The notes below the pieces were generated by a model. The model saw only the letters and a program-made list of their open reading frames with translations, was not told the DNA's origin and made no database searches. The translations under genes and the position numbers were made by a program. DNA of 8,004 bases, taken from CAZKEW01 sp964580435. Its GTDB lineage: Bacteria > Acidobacteriota > Aminicenantia > Aminicenantales > UBA8522. The stretch is from contig CAZOKP010000105.1 of the NCBI GenBank assembly GCA_964580435.1, positions 1-8,004 on the forward strand. The letters are read 5' to 3'. Every line of letters starts with the position of its first letter. The first letter of the stretch is position 1. Below, piece after piece: positions 1 to 6,166 of this stretch.

Positions 1-55
1 TGTGTTAGGCACGCCGCCAACGTTCACTCTGAGCCAGGATCAAACTCTCCAGTTA
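1..55 (-). rRNA. rrs: 16S ribosomal RNA, 5' end (partial)
   Basis: The reverse complement of 29-48 is the universal bacterial 27F site at the start of small-subunit rRNA, followed by the conserved GGCGGCGTGCCTAACACA block reading out of the window at base 1. In E. coli numbering the 27F site starts at base 8, which puts the mature 5' end near 55; this end is estimated by that offset. Only about 55 bases are present, too few for taxonomic placement. The gene is transcribed leftward from the promoter at 249-277 and is head to head with the pseudopilin operon. Confidence 0.97.
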
Positions 56-61
56 ATAAAA

Positions 62-77
62 GAACTCTTGCGAGTTC
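62..77 (-). other. Hairpin just upstream of mature 16S
   Basis: A perfect 6-bp inverted repeat (GAACTC, 4-nt loop TTGC, GAGTTC) lies 7 bases before the estimated 16S 5' end. In the leftward transcript it is followed by UUUU and then the mature rRNA. It resembles a weak terminator, but its position inside an rRNA leader makes a structural or processing role more likely. The partner strand of any long RNase III stem around 16S lies outside the window. Confidence 0.45.
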
Positions 78-128
78 CTTTCAAACCGAAGTGTTGGCAA
101 ATTAGATCAATCAAAGTCGCTCCGCTTT

Positions 129-142
129 TGTTTCAAAGATCA
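129..142 (-). promoter_or_regulatory. boxA-like antitermination element of rrn leader
   Basis: On the minus strand this reads TGATCTTTGAAACA, close to the Bacillus-type rrn boxA (TGTTCTTTGAAAACT) and the E. coli core TGCTCTTTAACA. It lies between the rrn promoter and 16S, where the NusB/NusE (S10) antitermination complex normally loads. It directly follows the hairpin at 145-166, giving the standard boxB-boxA order. Assignment rests on sequence similarity and position. Confidence 0.55.
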
Positions 143-144
143 GG

Positions 145-166
145 TTCTTTCTATCCCGAGAAAGAA
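145..166 (-). promoter_or_regulatory. boxB-like hairpin in rrn leader
   Basis: A perfect 8-bp inverted repeat (TTCTTTCT / AGAAAGAA) with a 6-nt loop lies 2 bases upstream, in transcript direction, of the boxA-like element. The stem and loop are seen directly. The antitermination role is inferred from the order hairpin, boxA, 16S, which matches known rrn leaders. Confidence 0.5.
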
Positions 167-248
167 GCTTAACTATAGACGAAAGAACGAATTTTTCAAC
201 CGCTTAGGTTGTTGGATACTTCTGACGTTATAGCCAAAAGGCAATTAT

Positions 249-311
249 ATGATAAGGCTATTCTTCGCTCTTGTCAAGATGGATTTGAAAAATTTTATAA
301 AATTTTTTTAC
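249..311 (-). promoter_or_regulatory. rRNA operon promoter with UP-like element
   Basis: On the minus strand a perfect -35 TTGACA (277-272) is followed by a 17-bp spacer and -10 TATCAT (254-249), giving a start near 242 and a leader of about 187 nt to 16S. Upstream of the -35, 284-311 is almost pure A/T with A- and T-tracts, as in UP elements bound by the alpha subunit's C-terminal domain. Consensus -35, optimal spacing and an UP block are the known signature of strong rRNA promoters. A TATAAT also occurs at 249-244, but its 22-bp spacing from the -35 is too long. Confidence 0.85.
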
Positions 312-485
312 CTTCCCTTGGGAGGGCAAGAGTCAACTTCAGTTTACCATAAAAAGACTGAAACGGGGGATTTTTTTTACTGCCGTTGACACAATCCAGG
401 TTAAACGCCGGGTTTCCGCCAGGAATCGGGACATTCCGAGCTTGGCACATCTCTGGCTACGCTCCTTATCTCAGAAAGGAAGCCG

Positions 486-866
486 ATGAAAAAGAAAGGA
501 TTCAGCCTGATCGAGCTGCTTATCTCGATGTCTTTGATTTTTTTCCTCCTGACCGGGATGGCCCAGCTCATCATCTTCTCCTGCGCCGCGAAAAAAAAGG
601 CGGATTTCCACCTGACCGCGGCCAGCTTGGCGTGTTCGAAGCTGGAGCATCTCAAGTCCCTCCCTTTCGAAAGCCCGGAACTGGAACAGGGCCGCCATGC
701 GGAATCCGTCAAAGACAGCCTTTCTGCGGAGGTTCTTTTAAGAGAATGGAGAGTCTTAGACCTGGCCGAGGACATGAAAAAGATAGTCCTCAAGATCTCC
801 TCCCCAAACAACCGGAACAAGGAAGCAGCCTTTGTCCTGCTCATCAATCGAAAGCTGGAGTTCTAG
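486..866 (+). CDS. Type IV pilin-like minor pseudopilin, GspI/PilV-like
   Basis: A 126-aa membrane-anchored subunit. It opens with a class III prepilin signal: basic leader KKKG, predicted prepilin-peptidase cleavage after Gly5, then Phe+1 (normally N-methylated) and Glu at +5 (Glu10), followed by a hydrophobic helix to about residue 30. The region after the helix (ACSKLEHLKSLPF, about residues 49-61) matches the start of GspI/PilV proteins, and the C-terminal half has their W-x-V-x-D and MKKIVLKI strands. Known family members prime assembly of a pilus or pseudopilus tip. The start is fixed by AAGGAAG at 476-482 and by the signal itself. It is the first gene of a four-gene plus-strand operon, with 4 bp to the next. 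A PilV rather than GspI role cannot be decided from sequence alone. Confidence 0.85.
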   Translation: MKKKGFSLIELLISMSLIFFLLTGMAQLIIFSCAAKKKADFHLTAASLACSKLEHLKSLPFESPELEQGRHAESVKDSLSAEVLLREWRVLDLAEDMKKIVLKISSPNNRNKEAAFVLLINRKLEF

Positions 867-870
867 TCTC

Positions 871-1584
871 ATGAAGAAAAAAGGTTATTCGGCCATTGAA
901 ACCTCTCTCTGTCTGGCCCTGTTTCTGATCATCCTTCTCGCTGCGTATGAATCGTTCGGTATCACCAAAAACTTTTTTCTCCGGCTCAAAAAGGCGGAAG
1001 AGGAGAACCAGACAGCCATGGCCGCGCTCGATAAAATGAGGATCGATCTTCTTCGCGCCGGCTCCGGCCTCCTGCCGCTAGTCCGGCTGGGGACAGTAGA
1101 GGGCATTGCCATAGCCAATAACGCTCTCGTCATTTCGCGCGGCGAAAAAGCCTATTCTCTTCTGGCGGACATATCAGAGGGCGAGACCCGCCTTTCCATC
1201 GAAACAACAACTGGGTTGAGCCCCGGAAGAGAGGTCTCCGTTTTTGATGAAGCGAAAGCGGAAATCAAAACCATTTCTTCAATAGAAGGAAAGTCGATTC
1301 TCCTGGCATCTCCCCTTGAGGCTTCTTACTCGATGAGCGAAACCCGGGTTGTGCTCCTCGAGAAGACCGCTCTCTTCTTTGAAGAAAAAACGGGCACCAT
1401 TCGGAGGAAAGTGAACGCCAGCCCGGCTCAACCTTTGTTGGAGGATGTCCTGTATCTTGAATTCGTTTATGAAAAAGAGTCGAACCTGGCCAAGCTGGGC
1501 TTTGCCTTAAAGAATAATAAGGAGAAAAAGCATGAACTCTGGGTTTATCCGAAAAATATCGCCTTGGCCTTCAAGAAGCCCTGA
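871..1584 (+). CDS. Minor pseudopilin, GspJ/PilW-like
   Basis: A 237-aa protein with prepilin signal KKKG/YSAIE: cleavage after Gly5, Tyr at +1, Glu at +5 (Glu10), and a hydrophobic helix to about residue 27. A charged helical stretch and an ALDKMRIDLLRAGSG segment (about residues 52-66) follow, which is typical of PilW/GspJ. The rest is beta-rich with no catalytic motif. An in-frame ATG at 832 would add 13 residues before the signal. I chose 871 because it places the prepilin motif at the N terminus and has GGAG at 857-860, though the 10-nt spacing is long. Only 4 bp separate it from the previous stop, and its last 53 bases overlap the start of the next gene, suggesting translational coupling. 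The product probably sits beside the GspI-like and GspK-like subunits in a tip complex. Confidence 0.82.
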   Translation: MKKKGYSAIETSLCLALFLIILLAAYESFGITKNFFLRLKKAEEENQTAMAALDKMRIDLLRAGSGLLPLVRLGTVEGIAIANNALVISRGEKAYSLLADISEGETRLSIETTTGLSPGREVSVFDEAKAEIKTISSIEGKSILLASPLEASYSMSETRVVLLEKTALFFEEKTGTIRRKVNASPAQPLLEDVLYLEFVYEKESNLAKLGFALKNNKEKKHELWVYPKNIALAFKKP

Positions 1585-3127
1585 GAACAAAAAGAAAGGC
1601 ACCATGTTTATCGTCACCATTTTCTCGTTTTTCATTTTTTCGGCCCTCGCCCTCAGCCTGATATTTCTCTCCCAACTCTATCTCCGGCTCGGCGGGTACA
1701 GAAAAAATTCCGCTCTGTTGGACTATTCCTCGGAAAACGGGATAAAGGAGGGATTCCACCACCTGATGGAGGCCGTGTCCGGCGCGTCCCTGCCCCTCGT
1801 CATCTCCGAGGAAAGATATAATCAACTCGGAGACAGCACAAGAAATGCCGAGCCAAGAATCGTCGAAGAGACATTAAGCCTTCATCTTCCGGTCGAGATC
1901 CAGGAAGTGGGAGAGAGAATGACTTGGCGCAGCCAGACCAGCGGCCTTCTCGAAAAAATGAGCGAAGGAGAAAACTATTTTTGCGCCCGCTTCAAGCTGC
2001 TGGTAGATTCAGAAGGAGGGCTGAAGAATTTTCTTCCAAAAAGGGCGTCCCGCCTTGAAACCCGGCTGGAAATCCTGGCCGGCCATATTCCCCTTCCTTT
2101 GATCCCTTTTCTTATCAGCAAAAATATGGAGCCAGAAGAAAGAGAGAATTTCGAGGCGAACAACCCTATCCATTTTGTCCGAAGGACCAACAACCTGCTT
2201 GTTCCACAGGCGAGTATCGTTGAAGAGGGCCTGATCCCGCAGGACGCTGCTCCCCTTCTGGAAAAAGCGCTCGATATAAAAATCTTTAAGCCGCAAGATC
2301 TTACCAACGCCCGCCTGCGCGCCGCTCTCGGGCTGAAAAATTCGACAGAACCGGTTCCCGAAGGAGTTTATCTCATCCAGAATGACCTGGGATTGGGAGG
2401 AATCTATATTCAGGGAAACGTCAAAGAAATGGTCACGGCCATAGAGCAGGACTTCCAGGTTATTTCTTTCCAGATGGACACGGGCGTTTGGATAATCAGG
2501 TTCAGCCCGCCGCAGAGCAGGACCTATTTTCATTCTCCGGACGGAGCCCGGGCTTATGACCTGGTTCCTTTGGGGATCATCATCGTCAGCGGCAAAATTG
2601 AATCCCTCGGCGGCGGGGTAGTGGACCCCACGGGCAAGGTTTGTCTCATCAAGGACAAGGAAGTCGCTTCCATCCTCCAGGGAATTAACCTGACGATTAT
2701 CGCTTCGGATACGGTCAACATCAGCTCCCATCTTCTCCGCCAGGGGGTCAAATGGCAGGAAGGCGTTCCTTATATCAAGGAAGAAAACGCTCAGCTCTTT
2801 ATTTTCTCCACAGGCAGAGATTTCCAGGACGGCCAGTTGAACGAAGGCGGCATCACGATCGACGAGAACGCTCCCCAGGAAATAAAGATCCAGGCCGGGC
2901 TCACCGCGCAGGGGGAGCGTTTCAAGATACTGGGAGATAAGAAGATCGTCCGCATCCTGGGGAGCCTCCAGACCAGTGATTACCTCTCGGGGGGAAGTCA
3001 ACTGGAAATGACTCCCCTTCTGTCTTTTGCCAGCCTGAAGGATTCTTCTTTTAACGCACCCGCAACTGCGGAGCCGATTCTTTTCCTTTCTTCTTTCGAA
3101 TCTTTGGAATGGAAGGAATATTATTAG
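1532..3127 (+). CDS. Large GspK/PilX-like minor pilin with extended C-terminal region
   Basis: A 531-aa protein. Start 1532 has AAGGAG at 1519-1524 and lies inside the previous gene, so the first 17 codons overlap it. This gives a 23-residue leader ending in KKKG (20-23), then TMFIVT and a hydrophobic helix to about residue 49. Position +5 is Val (Val28), not Glu, as is usual for GspK-type tip subunits. The ATG at 1604 would remove the cleavage motif. At 531 aa it exceeds typical GspK (about 330) and PilX (about 200). Residues about 345-475 contain repeated short beta-strand/Gly patterns (IIIVSGKIESLGGG, LTIIASDTVNIS, EIKIQAGLTAQG) resembling the beta-helical C-terminal regions of PilX-N-domain pilus proteins. 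No nuclease or lectin motif is recognised. The next gene starts directly after its stop codon. Confidence 0.75.
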   Translation: MNSGFIRKISPWPSRSPENKKKGTMFIVTIFSFFIFSALALSLIFLSQLYLRLGGYRKNSALLDYSSENGIKEGFHHLMEAVSGASLPLVISEERYNQLGDSTRNAEPRIVEETLSLHLPVEIQEVGERMTWRSQTSGLLEKMSEGENYFCARFKLLVDSEGGLKNFLPKRASRLETRLEILAGHIPLPLIPFLISKNMEPEERENFEANNPIHFVRRTNNLLVPQASIVEEGLIPQDAAPLLEKALDIKIFKPQDLTNARLRAALGLKNSTEPVPEGVYLIQNDLGLGGIYIQGNVKEMVTAIEQDFQVISFQMDTGVWIIRFSPPQSRTYFHSPDGARAYDLVPLGIIIVSGKIESLGGGVVDPTGKVCLIKDKEVASILQGINLTIIASDTVNISSHLLRQGVKWQEGVPYIKEENAQLFIFSTGRDFQDGQLNEGGITIDENAPQEIKIQAGLTAQGERFKILGDKKIVRILGSLQTSDYLSGGSQLEMTPLLSFASLKDSSFNAPATAEPILFLSSFESLEWKEYY

Positions 3128-3550
3128 ATGAAGAGAGGATTTTCTCTTCTTGAAGCGCTCCTTATGCTTGCGGCGGCAGCCTTTCTGCTCTATGCCGGGT
3201 CGAACGCCCTCTTGAACCTTGCGCCAAAATACAGGCTGAGCAGGGCAACCTGGGAAATCCAGACACGATTGAATTATGCCCGCTACAGGGCGATATTCGA
3301 AGGAAGGGCCGTCCGGGTCTCATTCAAACCTGGAGGTTACACAGTCGAAAAATACGACGACATGCTGAAGGAATGGAAAGCGGATGCCAGCGGATCATTC
3401 GAAGGCGTAAGAATAGAAGCGAACAACAGTCCGACTTTTCATCCGTTGGGCACCGTCTCCAATCTGGCGACGATCACGGTTTCAAATTCCTGGGGAGGAT
3501 TCAGGATTACTCTGGCCATCTCAGGAAGAATCCGCGTGGCGAAGATTTAG
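3128..3550 (+). CDS. Pseudopilin with GspH/FimT domain
   Basis: A 140-aa subunit with prepilin signal KRG/FSLLE: cleavage after Gly4, Phe +1, Glu +5 (Glu9), and a hydrophobic helix to about residue 29. An RLNYARYRAIFEGRAVRVSF block (about residues 47-66) and a C terminus with F-x-P-L-G, strands of TITVSN type and ISGRIRV match the GspH/FimT domain. FimT-type subunits in some species bind DNA through basic residues, and GspH is a tip subunit of the type II secretion pseudopilus. Sequence does not decide between them. ATG 3128 abuts the stop of the previous gene (TAGATG), with AAGGA at 3113-3117. It closes the operon and converges with the response regulator gene 12 bp away, with no clear terminator between. 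Coming last rather than before the GspI-like gene is unlike canonical G-H-I-J-K clusters. Confidence 0.85.
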   Translation: MKRGFSLLEALLMLAAAAFLLYAGSNALLNLAPKYRLSRATWEIQTRLNYARYRAIFEGRAVRVSFKPGGYTVEKYDDMLKEWKADASGSFEGVRIEANNSPTFHPLGTVSNLATITVSNSWGGFRITLAISGRIRVAKI

Positions 3551-3562
3551 TGCGCTTTCCGG

Positions 3563-4306
3563 CTAGCCGATAGCCAGCCCTTCTATCTTGTGCAAGGCCT
3601 CCACCAGGTCTGCGGCCGAGGAAACATAGCTCTGCGCCCCCCAGCGTGAAACTTCCGCTTCACTCCCGTCTTTATCCAAGTGGGGAGTGAGGAGGATGAC
3701 AGGAATGACCCGCGTGCTCGCAGATTTTTTCAGCTCCTCAAAAACCATGGATACGTGCTTCTGAGGGAGAAAAACGTCCAGGAAAATCACGTCAGGTTTT
3801 TCCATCTGAATATGGCTCAAAGCCCCTTTCCCGCCGGTAAACGTATTCACCTGATATCCCTGCCTGAGGAGCCTCATTTCTATCATCGTTGACAGTCGGG
3901 ACGCCCCGGTGATCATCATGACCCTGGCGATTCTCCTTTCGGGTTTCCCGATAACCTTCTCCACGCTCTCGATAAGCGCCTTGGGGTCATACGGTTTCTT
4001 GATATAACCGATAATACCGGCCCGGTAGCATTCCTGGACAAACTTCGGAGAACTCATGATGGTCAAAGCGATGATGGGAACATGTTTGGTTTGCGGGTTC
4101 TCCTTGAGTTTGATCGTGGCCTCCAGGCCATGCATTCCCGGCATAATCATGTCCATCACGATCAAGTCAGGCCGTTGCTTTTCGGCGACCTTGATCCCTT
4201 CCTGCCCGTTTTTCGCCACGATGATATCGTAGCCTATGGGCTCGAGATGTTTTCTGATTAATTCAACCTGGATAACGTCGTCTTCGACTAGAAGAATTTT
4301 CGCCAT
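3563..4306 (-). CDS. Twin-receiver (CheY-like) response regulator, second receiver degenerate
   Basis: A 247-aa cytosolic protein of two REC domains and no output domain. REC1 (about 2-120) has every phosphotransfer residue: acidic pocket Glu8/Asp9/Asp10, phosphoacceptor Asp52 (VMDMIMPG), Thr82, Tyr101 and Lys104-Pro105. REC2 (about 127-243) keeps an Asp at the acceptor position (Asp177, FLDVFLP) and Thr207. The acidic pair is replaced by TGA at 133-135, and the Lys-Pro motif by Ser-Ser at 229-230. REC2 therefore probably cannot be phosphorylated normally and may serve for dimerisation or partner binding. No DNA-binding, GGDEF, HD or methylesterase segment is present, so output must be through protein contact. 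It is transcribed toward the pilin operon. Regulation of pilus function is possible, but only by proximity. No good Shine-Dalgarno is seen upstream. Confidence 0.9.
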   Translation of the reverse strand: MAKILLVEDDVIQVELIRKHLEPIGYDIIVAKNGQEGIKVAEKQRPDLIVMDMIMPGMHGLEATIKLKENPQTKHVPIIALTIMSSPKFVQECYRAGIIGYIKKPYDPKALIESVEKVIGKPERRIARVMMITGASRLSTMIEMRLLRQGYQVNTFTGGKGALSHIQMEKPDVIFLDVFLPQKHVSMVFEELKKSASTRVIPVILLTPHLDKDGSEAEVSRWGAQSYVSSAADLVEALHKIEGLAIG

Positions 4307-4331
4307 CTCTCGCCTATCCCCTGAGTCATAT

Positions 4332-4360
4332 ATTATTTTTCATTCGAAATATTTCTTCAA
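4332..4360 (-). promoter_or_regulatory. Candidate promoter of the response regulator gene
   Basis: On the minus strand TTGAAG (4360-4355), a 17-bp spacer and AATAAT (4337-4332) give 4/6 and 5/6 matches to the vegetative consensus. The predicted start is about 20 nt before the ATG at 4306. AT-richness of the area makes chance matches possible. Confidence 0.45.
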
Positions 4361-4500
4361 GGCATTAAAACAGGAACAAACAGATATGGCAGGAAGAAAG
4401 CGGGCAAGTACGGGTTCTCTTCTAAGTTTTCCCATTCGGTCTGATTATATTTTCAAAAGTTGCTTCTGTCAAAAGAAAAATAAGGCAGGAGGATGCGCGA

Positions 4501-4538
4501 CTAAAAGATTTGCAGAGATAATCTTTTTAGGGTATAAA
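4501..4538 (+). promoter_or_regulatory. Candidate surE promoter overlapped by inverted repeat
   Basis: The -10 is TATAAA (4533-4538). A -35-like TTTGCA at 4509-4514 with an 18-bp spacer is only a partial match. The interval holds a perfect 8-bp inverted repeat, AAAAGATT (4503-4510) and AATCTTTT (4520-4527) with a 9-nt loop. It extends to CTA/TAG outside if one extra T is allowed. The repeat covers the -35 and spacer, where a repressor operator would lie. As RNA it could also be a weak AT-rich stem. The leader from here to the surE ATG would be about 65 nt. Confidence 0.45.
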
Positions 4539-4609
4539 ATGTGCTCAGAAGGAAATTCGCCGAGATGGAGATGATCACAGGCTTAAACAGGCCCCACAAG
4601 GAGAAAGGC

Positions 4610-5476
4610 ATGAGAAAGAATGGCATGTCCCTACTCATTCATAGAACGATATATCTGTTTATCATTTTTTTGTTGTTAAGCGGCGTTGTCTTCGGCCAGC
4701 AGCCGTATCGGATCCTTGTCTCTAACGACGACGGGATTGACCATCCGGGGACAAAAGCCCTTATCCCTAAGCTCAGTCCGCTGGGTGAAATCACCGTGGC
4801 CGCCCCGTCGAAAAACGCGAGCGGAGTCGGGCACGGAATGACTTTTCCCGGTCCTATCCCGGTCGAGGCCTGGGAACGCGACGGCATCAAATGGTTCTCC
4901 ATCGGAGCTCTTCCGGCCACCTGTGTTCGGTTAGCCCTGACTTCCCTTCTGAGCGAAAAACCAGATATGGTGGTCGCGGGAATCAACAAGGGAGCCAATG
5001 TCGGAGTCATCACTTTCTCTTCCGGCACCGTGGCCTGCGCCCGCGAAGCCGCCTATAAAGGCATACCTGCCGTGGCTGTGAACATGCAAAAAGAAGAAGC
5101 CATGGATTATGATGCGGCCGCTGGTTTTGTCGCCGCCCTGGTCAAAGAACTCAAAGAGAAGGGGTTGCCTCCGGGCACCTACCTGAACGTAAATATCCCC
5201 GCCCTGCCCAAGGACCGGATAAAAGGAGTCCTGATCACCAAGCAGGACCTGCGTCCCTCAGACGAATGGTACGAAAAGAGGCTCGGCGCGGACGGAAAAA
5301 TCGGCTATTGGTCGATTTATAAAGTCGTCGAGGACGGCGACCCCAAGAGCGATGCCTGGGCGCTCAGCCAGGGCTATATCTCCATCACTCCCTTCTCCAT
5401 CGATCAAACGCAGTTTTCCCAAATCAAGAGTTTGGAAAATTTGAAAATCATAAATCCAAAAAAGTGTGTGAAGTGA
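4610..5476 (+). CDS. surE: Exported SurE-family 5'/3'-nucleotidase
   Basis: A 288-aa metal-dependent phosphatase of the SurE family, which removes phosphate from nucleoside 5'- and 3'-monophosphates. Start 4610 has AAGGAG at 4598-4603 and 6-nt spacing. Upstream in-frame ATGs from 4541 on lack a comparable site. Residues 1-29 form a signal peptide with hydrophobic core about 13-28, probably cut after VFG (Gln30 next), leaving a mature enzyme of usual SurE size. Catalytic features: NDDG with Asp40/Asp41, APSKNASG with Ser71, GALPATCVR, and AGINKGANVG with Asn126 followed by SGTVACA. These are the known metal-site residues and the Ser/Thr loop. C-terminal YLNVNIP and YISITPF are also conserved. 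Most characterised SurE proteins are cytosolic, so export suggests nucleotide salvage in the periplasm or outside. A GyrI-like gene follows after 71 bp. Confidence 0.93.
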   Translation: MRKNGMSLLIHRTIYLFIIFLLLSGVVFGQQPYRILVSNDDGIDHPGTKALIPKLSPLGEITVAAPSKNASGVGHGMTFPGPIPVEAWERDGIKWFSIGALPATCVRLALTSLLSEKPDMVVAGINKGANVGVITFSSGTVACAREAAYKGIPAVAVNMQKEEAMDYDAAAGFVAALVKELKEKGLPPGTYLNVNIPALPKDRIKGVLITKQDLRPSDEWYEKRLGADGKIGYWSIYKVVEDGDPKSDAWALSQGYISITPFSIDQTQFSQIKSLENLKIINPKKCVK

Positions 5477-5504
5477 TTGCTTTTTATTTCGGCCCTGATA
5501 AAAT
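5477..5504 (+). promoter_or_regulatory. Weak candidate promoter before the GyrI-like gene
   Basis: TTGCTT (5477-5482), a 16-bp spacer and TAAAAT (5499-5504) start directly after the surE stop. The -10 matches 5/6 and the -35 only 3/6. A 6-bp inverted repeat (TTTTAT 5482-5487, ATAAAA 5498-5503) spans the spacer. The following gene may instead be co-transcribed with surE. Confidence 0.3.
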
Positions 5505-5547
5505 TTGAAGAGGAGCAAAGCTAAATTCTAGTGGGGAGGCTAAACCC

Positions 5548-6105
5548 ATGAAAAAAACACTCCTGTTCTTAATTTCGTTCCTCATCGTTTCTTGTTTGCT
5601 TTCGGCCCGGGCTTATCCAACAAGTGCTTCGCAAACCCAGGCCGTCACTGTCCAGGAGATCGAGCCCTTTGTCTATTTTTGCGTTCGCTATAAGGGGCCG
5701 TTCAGCCAAATTCAGGAGGCCATCGGGAAACTGATGGAAGAGGCTAAGTTCCAAAACATTTCCCCTCAGGGCTCGCTCATAGGGATCTATTACAGCAATC
5801 CGGCTGAGGTGAGCCCCGAAGCCCTGGAGTGGGAAATGGGATTCCCCGTGACTCCGCAGGCTTTTATTCAAGCCCCGCTCGAGAAGAAAGAATGGAATTT
5901 CACCAAAGTGGCCAGCGCTCTCCATAAGGGGTCGTATGAAACGACCGGGGATACCGTTATGAAGATCCTGGATTGGATGGATTCCAACGGTTACGCCCAG
6001 GCCGGGCCGATTCTCGAACGCTATCTGGACATGGATCCTTCCGTGATTAAGCCGGAGGACCTTAAAACAGAAATCTGGGTTCCCGTAAAGAAAAAAGAGG
6101 AATAA
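5548..6105 (+). CDS. Exported GyrI-like/effector-binding domain protein
   Basis: A 185-aa protein: N-terminal export signal, then one GyrI-like (AraC-type effector-binding) domain at about 34-180. The domain has the two-fold beta-alpha layout: a YFCVRYKGPFSQI strand-helix, IGIYYSNP, then a second half with ALHKGSYETTGDT, ILDWMDSNGY, a GPILERYLDMDP segment with the family's conserved Glu, and KTEIWVPV at the end. Family members bind small hydrophobic ligands, inhibit gyrase (GyrI/SbmC) or serve as sensor domains of regulators. Here there is no DNA-binding domain. The signal has hydrophobic residues 5-20. IVSC at 13-16 fits a lipobox, so a lipoprotein anchored at Cys16 is possible, while ARA at 20-22 offers ordinary signal peptidase cleavage. 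GGGGAGG at 5533-5539 supports the start. Ligand or activity cannot be read from sequence. Confidence 0.82.
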   Translation: MKKTLLFLISFLIVSCLLSARAYPTSASQTQAVTVQEIEPFVYFCVRYKGPFSQIQEAIGKLMEEAKFQNISPQGSLIGIYYSNPAEVSPEALEWEMGFPVTPQAFIQAPLEKKEWNFTKVASALHKGSYETTGDTVMKILDWMDSNGYAQAGPILERYLDMDPSVIKPEDLKTEIWVPVKKKEE

Positions 6106-6126
6106 AAAGCAGCGCGCGCTAGATCC

Positions 6127-6166
6127 AACCAGGCGGGCTGAACTCAGCAGAACCGGGGTTTTTTTT
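6127..6166 (+). terminator. Probable intrinsic terminator after the GyrI-like gene
   Basis: An imperfect hairpin (AACC 6127-6130 with GGTT 6157-6160; inner GCTG 6137-6140 with CAGC 6145-6148 around loop AACT) runs straight into eight T residues (6159-6166). It ends at the stop codon of the convergent QueG-like gene. The stem has internal loops, so strength is uncertain. A 10-bp palindrome AGCGCGCGCT at 6111-6120 lies just before it and is followed on the minus strand by GCTTTTTA, which might serve the opposite direction. Confidence 0.5.

Noticed and set aside
338..378. Terminator: TTCAGT/ACTGAA stem followed by eight T residues on the plus strand
   Set aside because: Only 6 bp with a 13-nt loop, and the T-tract begins 8 nt after the stem, too far for intrinsic termination.
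386..471. Promoter for the pseudopilin operon using TTGACA at 386-391 or TTGGCA at 442-447
   Set aside because: No acceptable -10 lies 15-19 bp after the first. After the second, the best hexamer TTATCT matches 2/6 and would start transcription inside the ribosome site.
386..874. Open frame of 162 codons overlapping the GspI-like gene
   Set aside because: It is a frame shadow. The 486-866 frame carries the prepilin signal and a ribosome site, while this one is Pro/Arg-rich without a recognisable domain.
2009..3001. Long open frame (330 codons) on the minus strand inside the PilX-like gene
   Set aside because: It overlaps a well-supported plus-strand gene with prepilin signal and ribosome site, and its translation shows no recognisable domain or signal.
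4236..4574. Plus-strand open frame in the response regulator-surE interval
   Set aside because: It begins antisense to the conserved receiver domain, has no ribosome site, and has no family resemblance.
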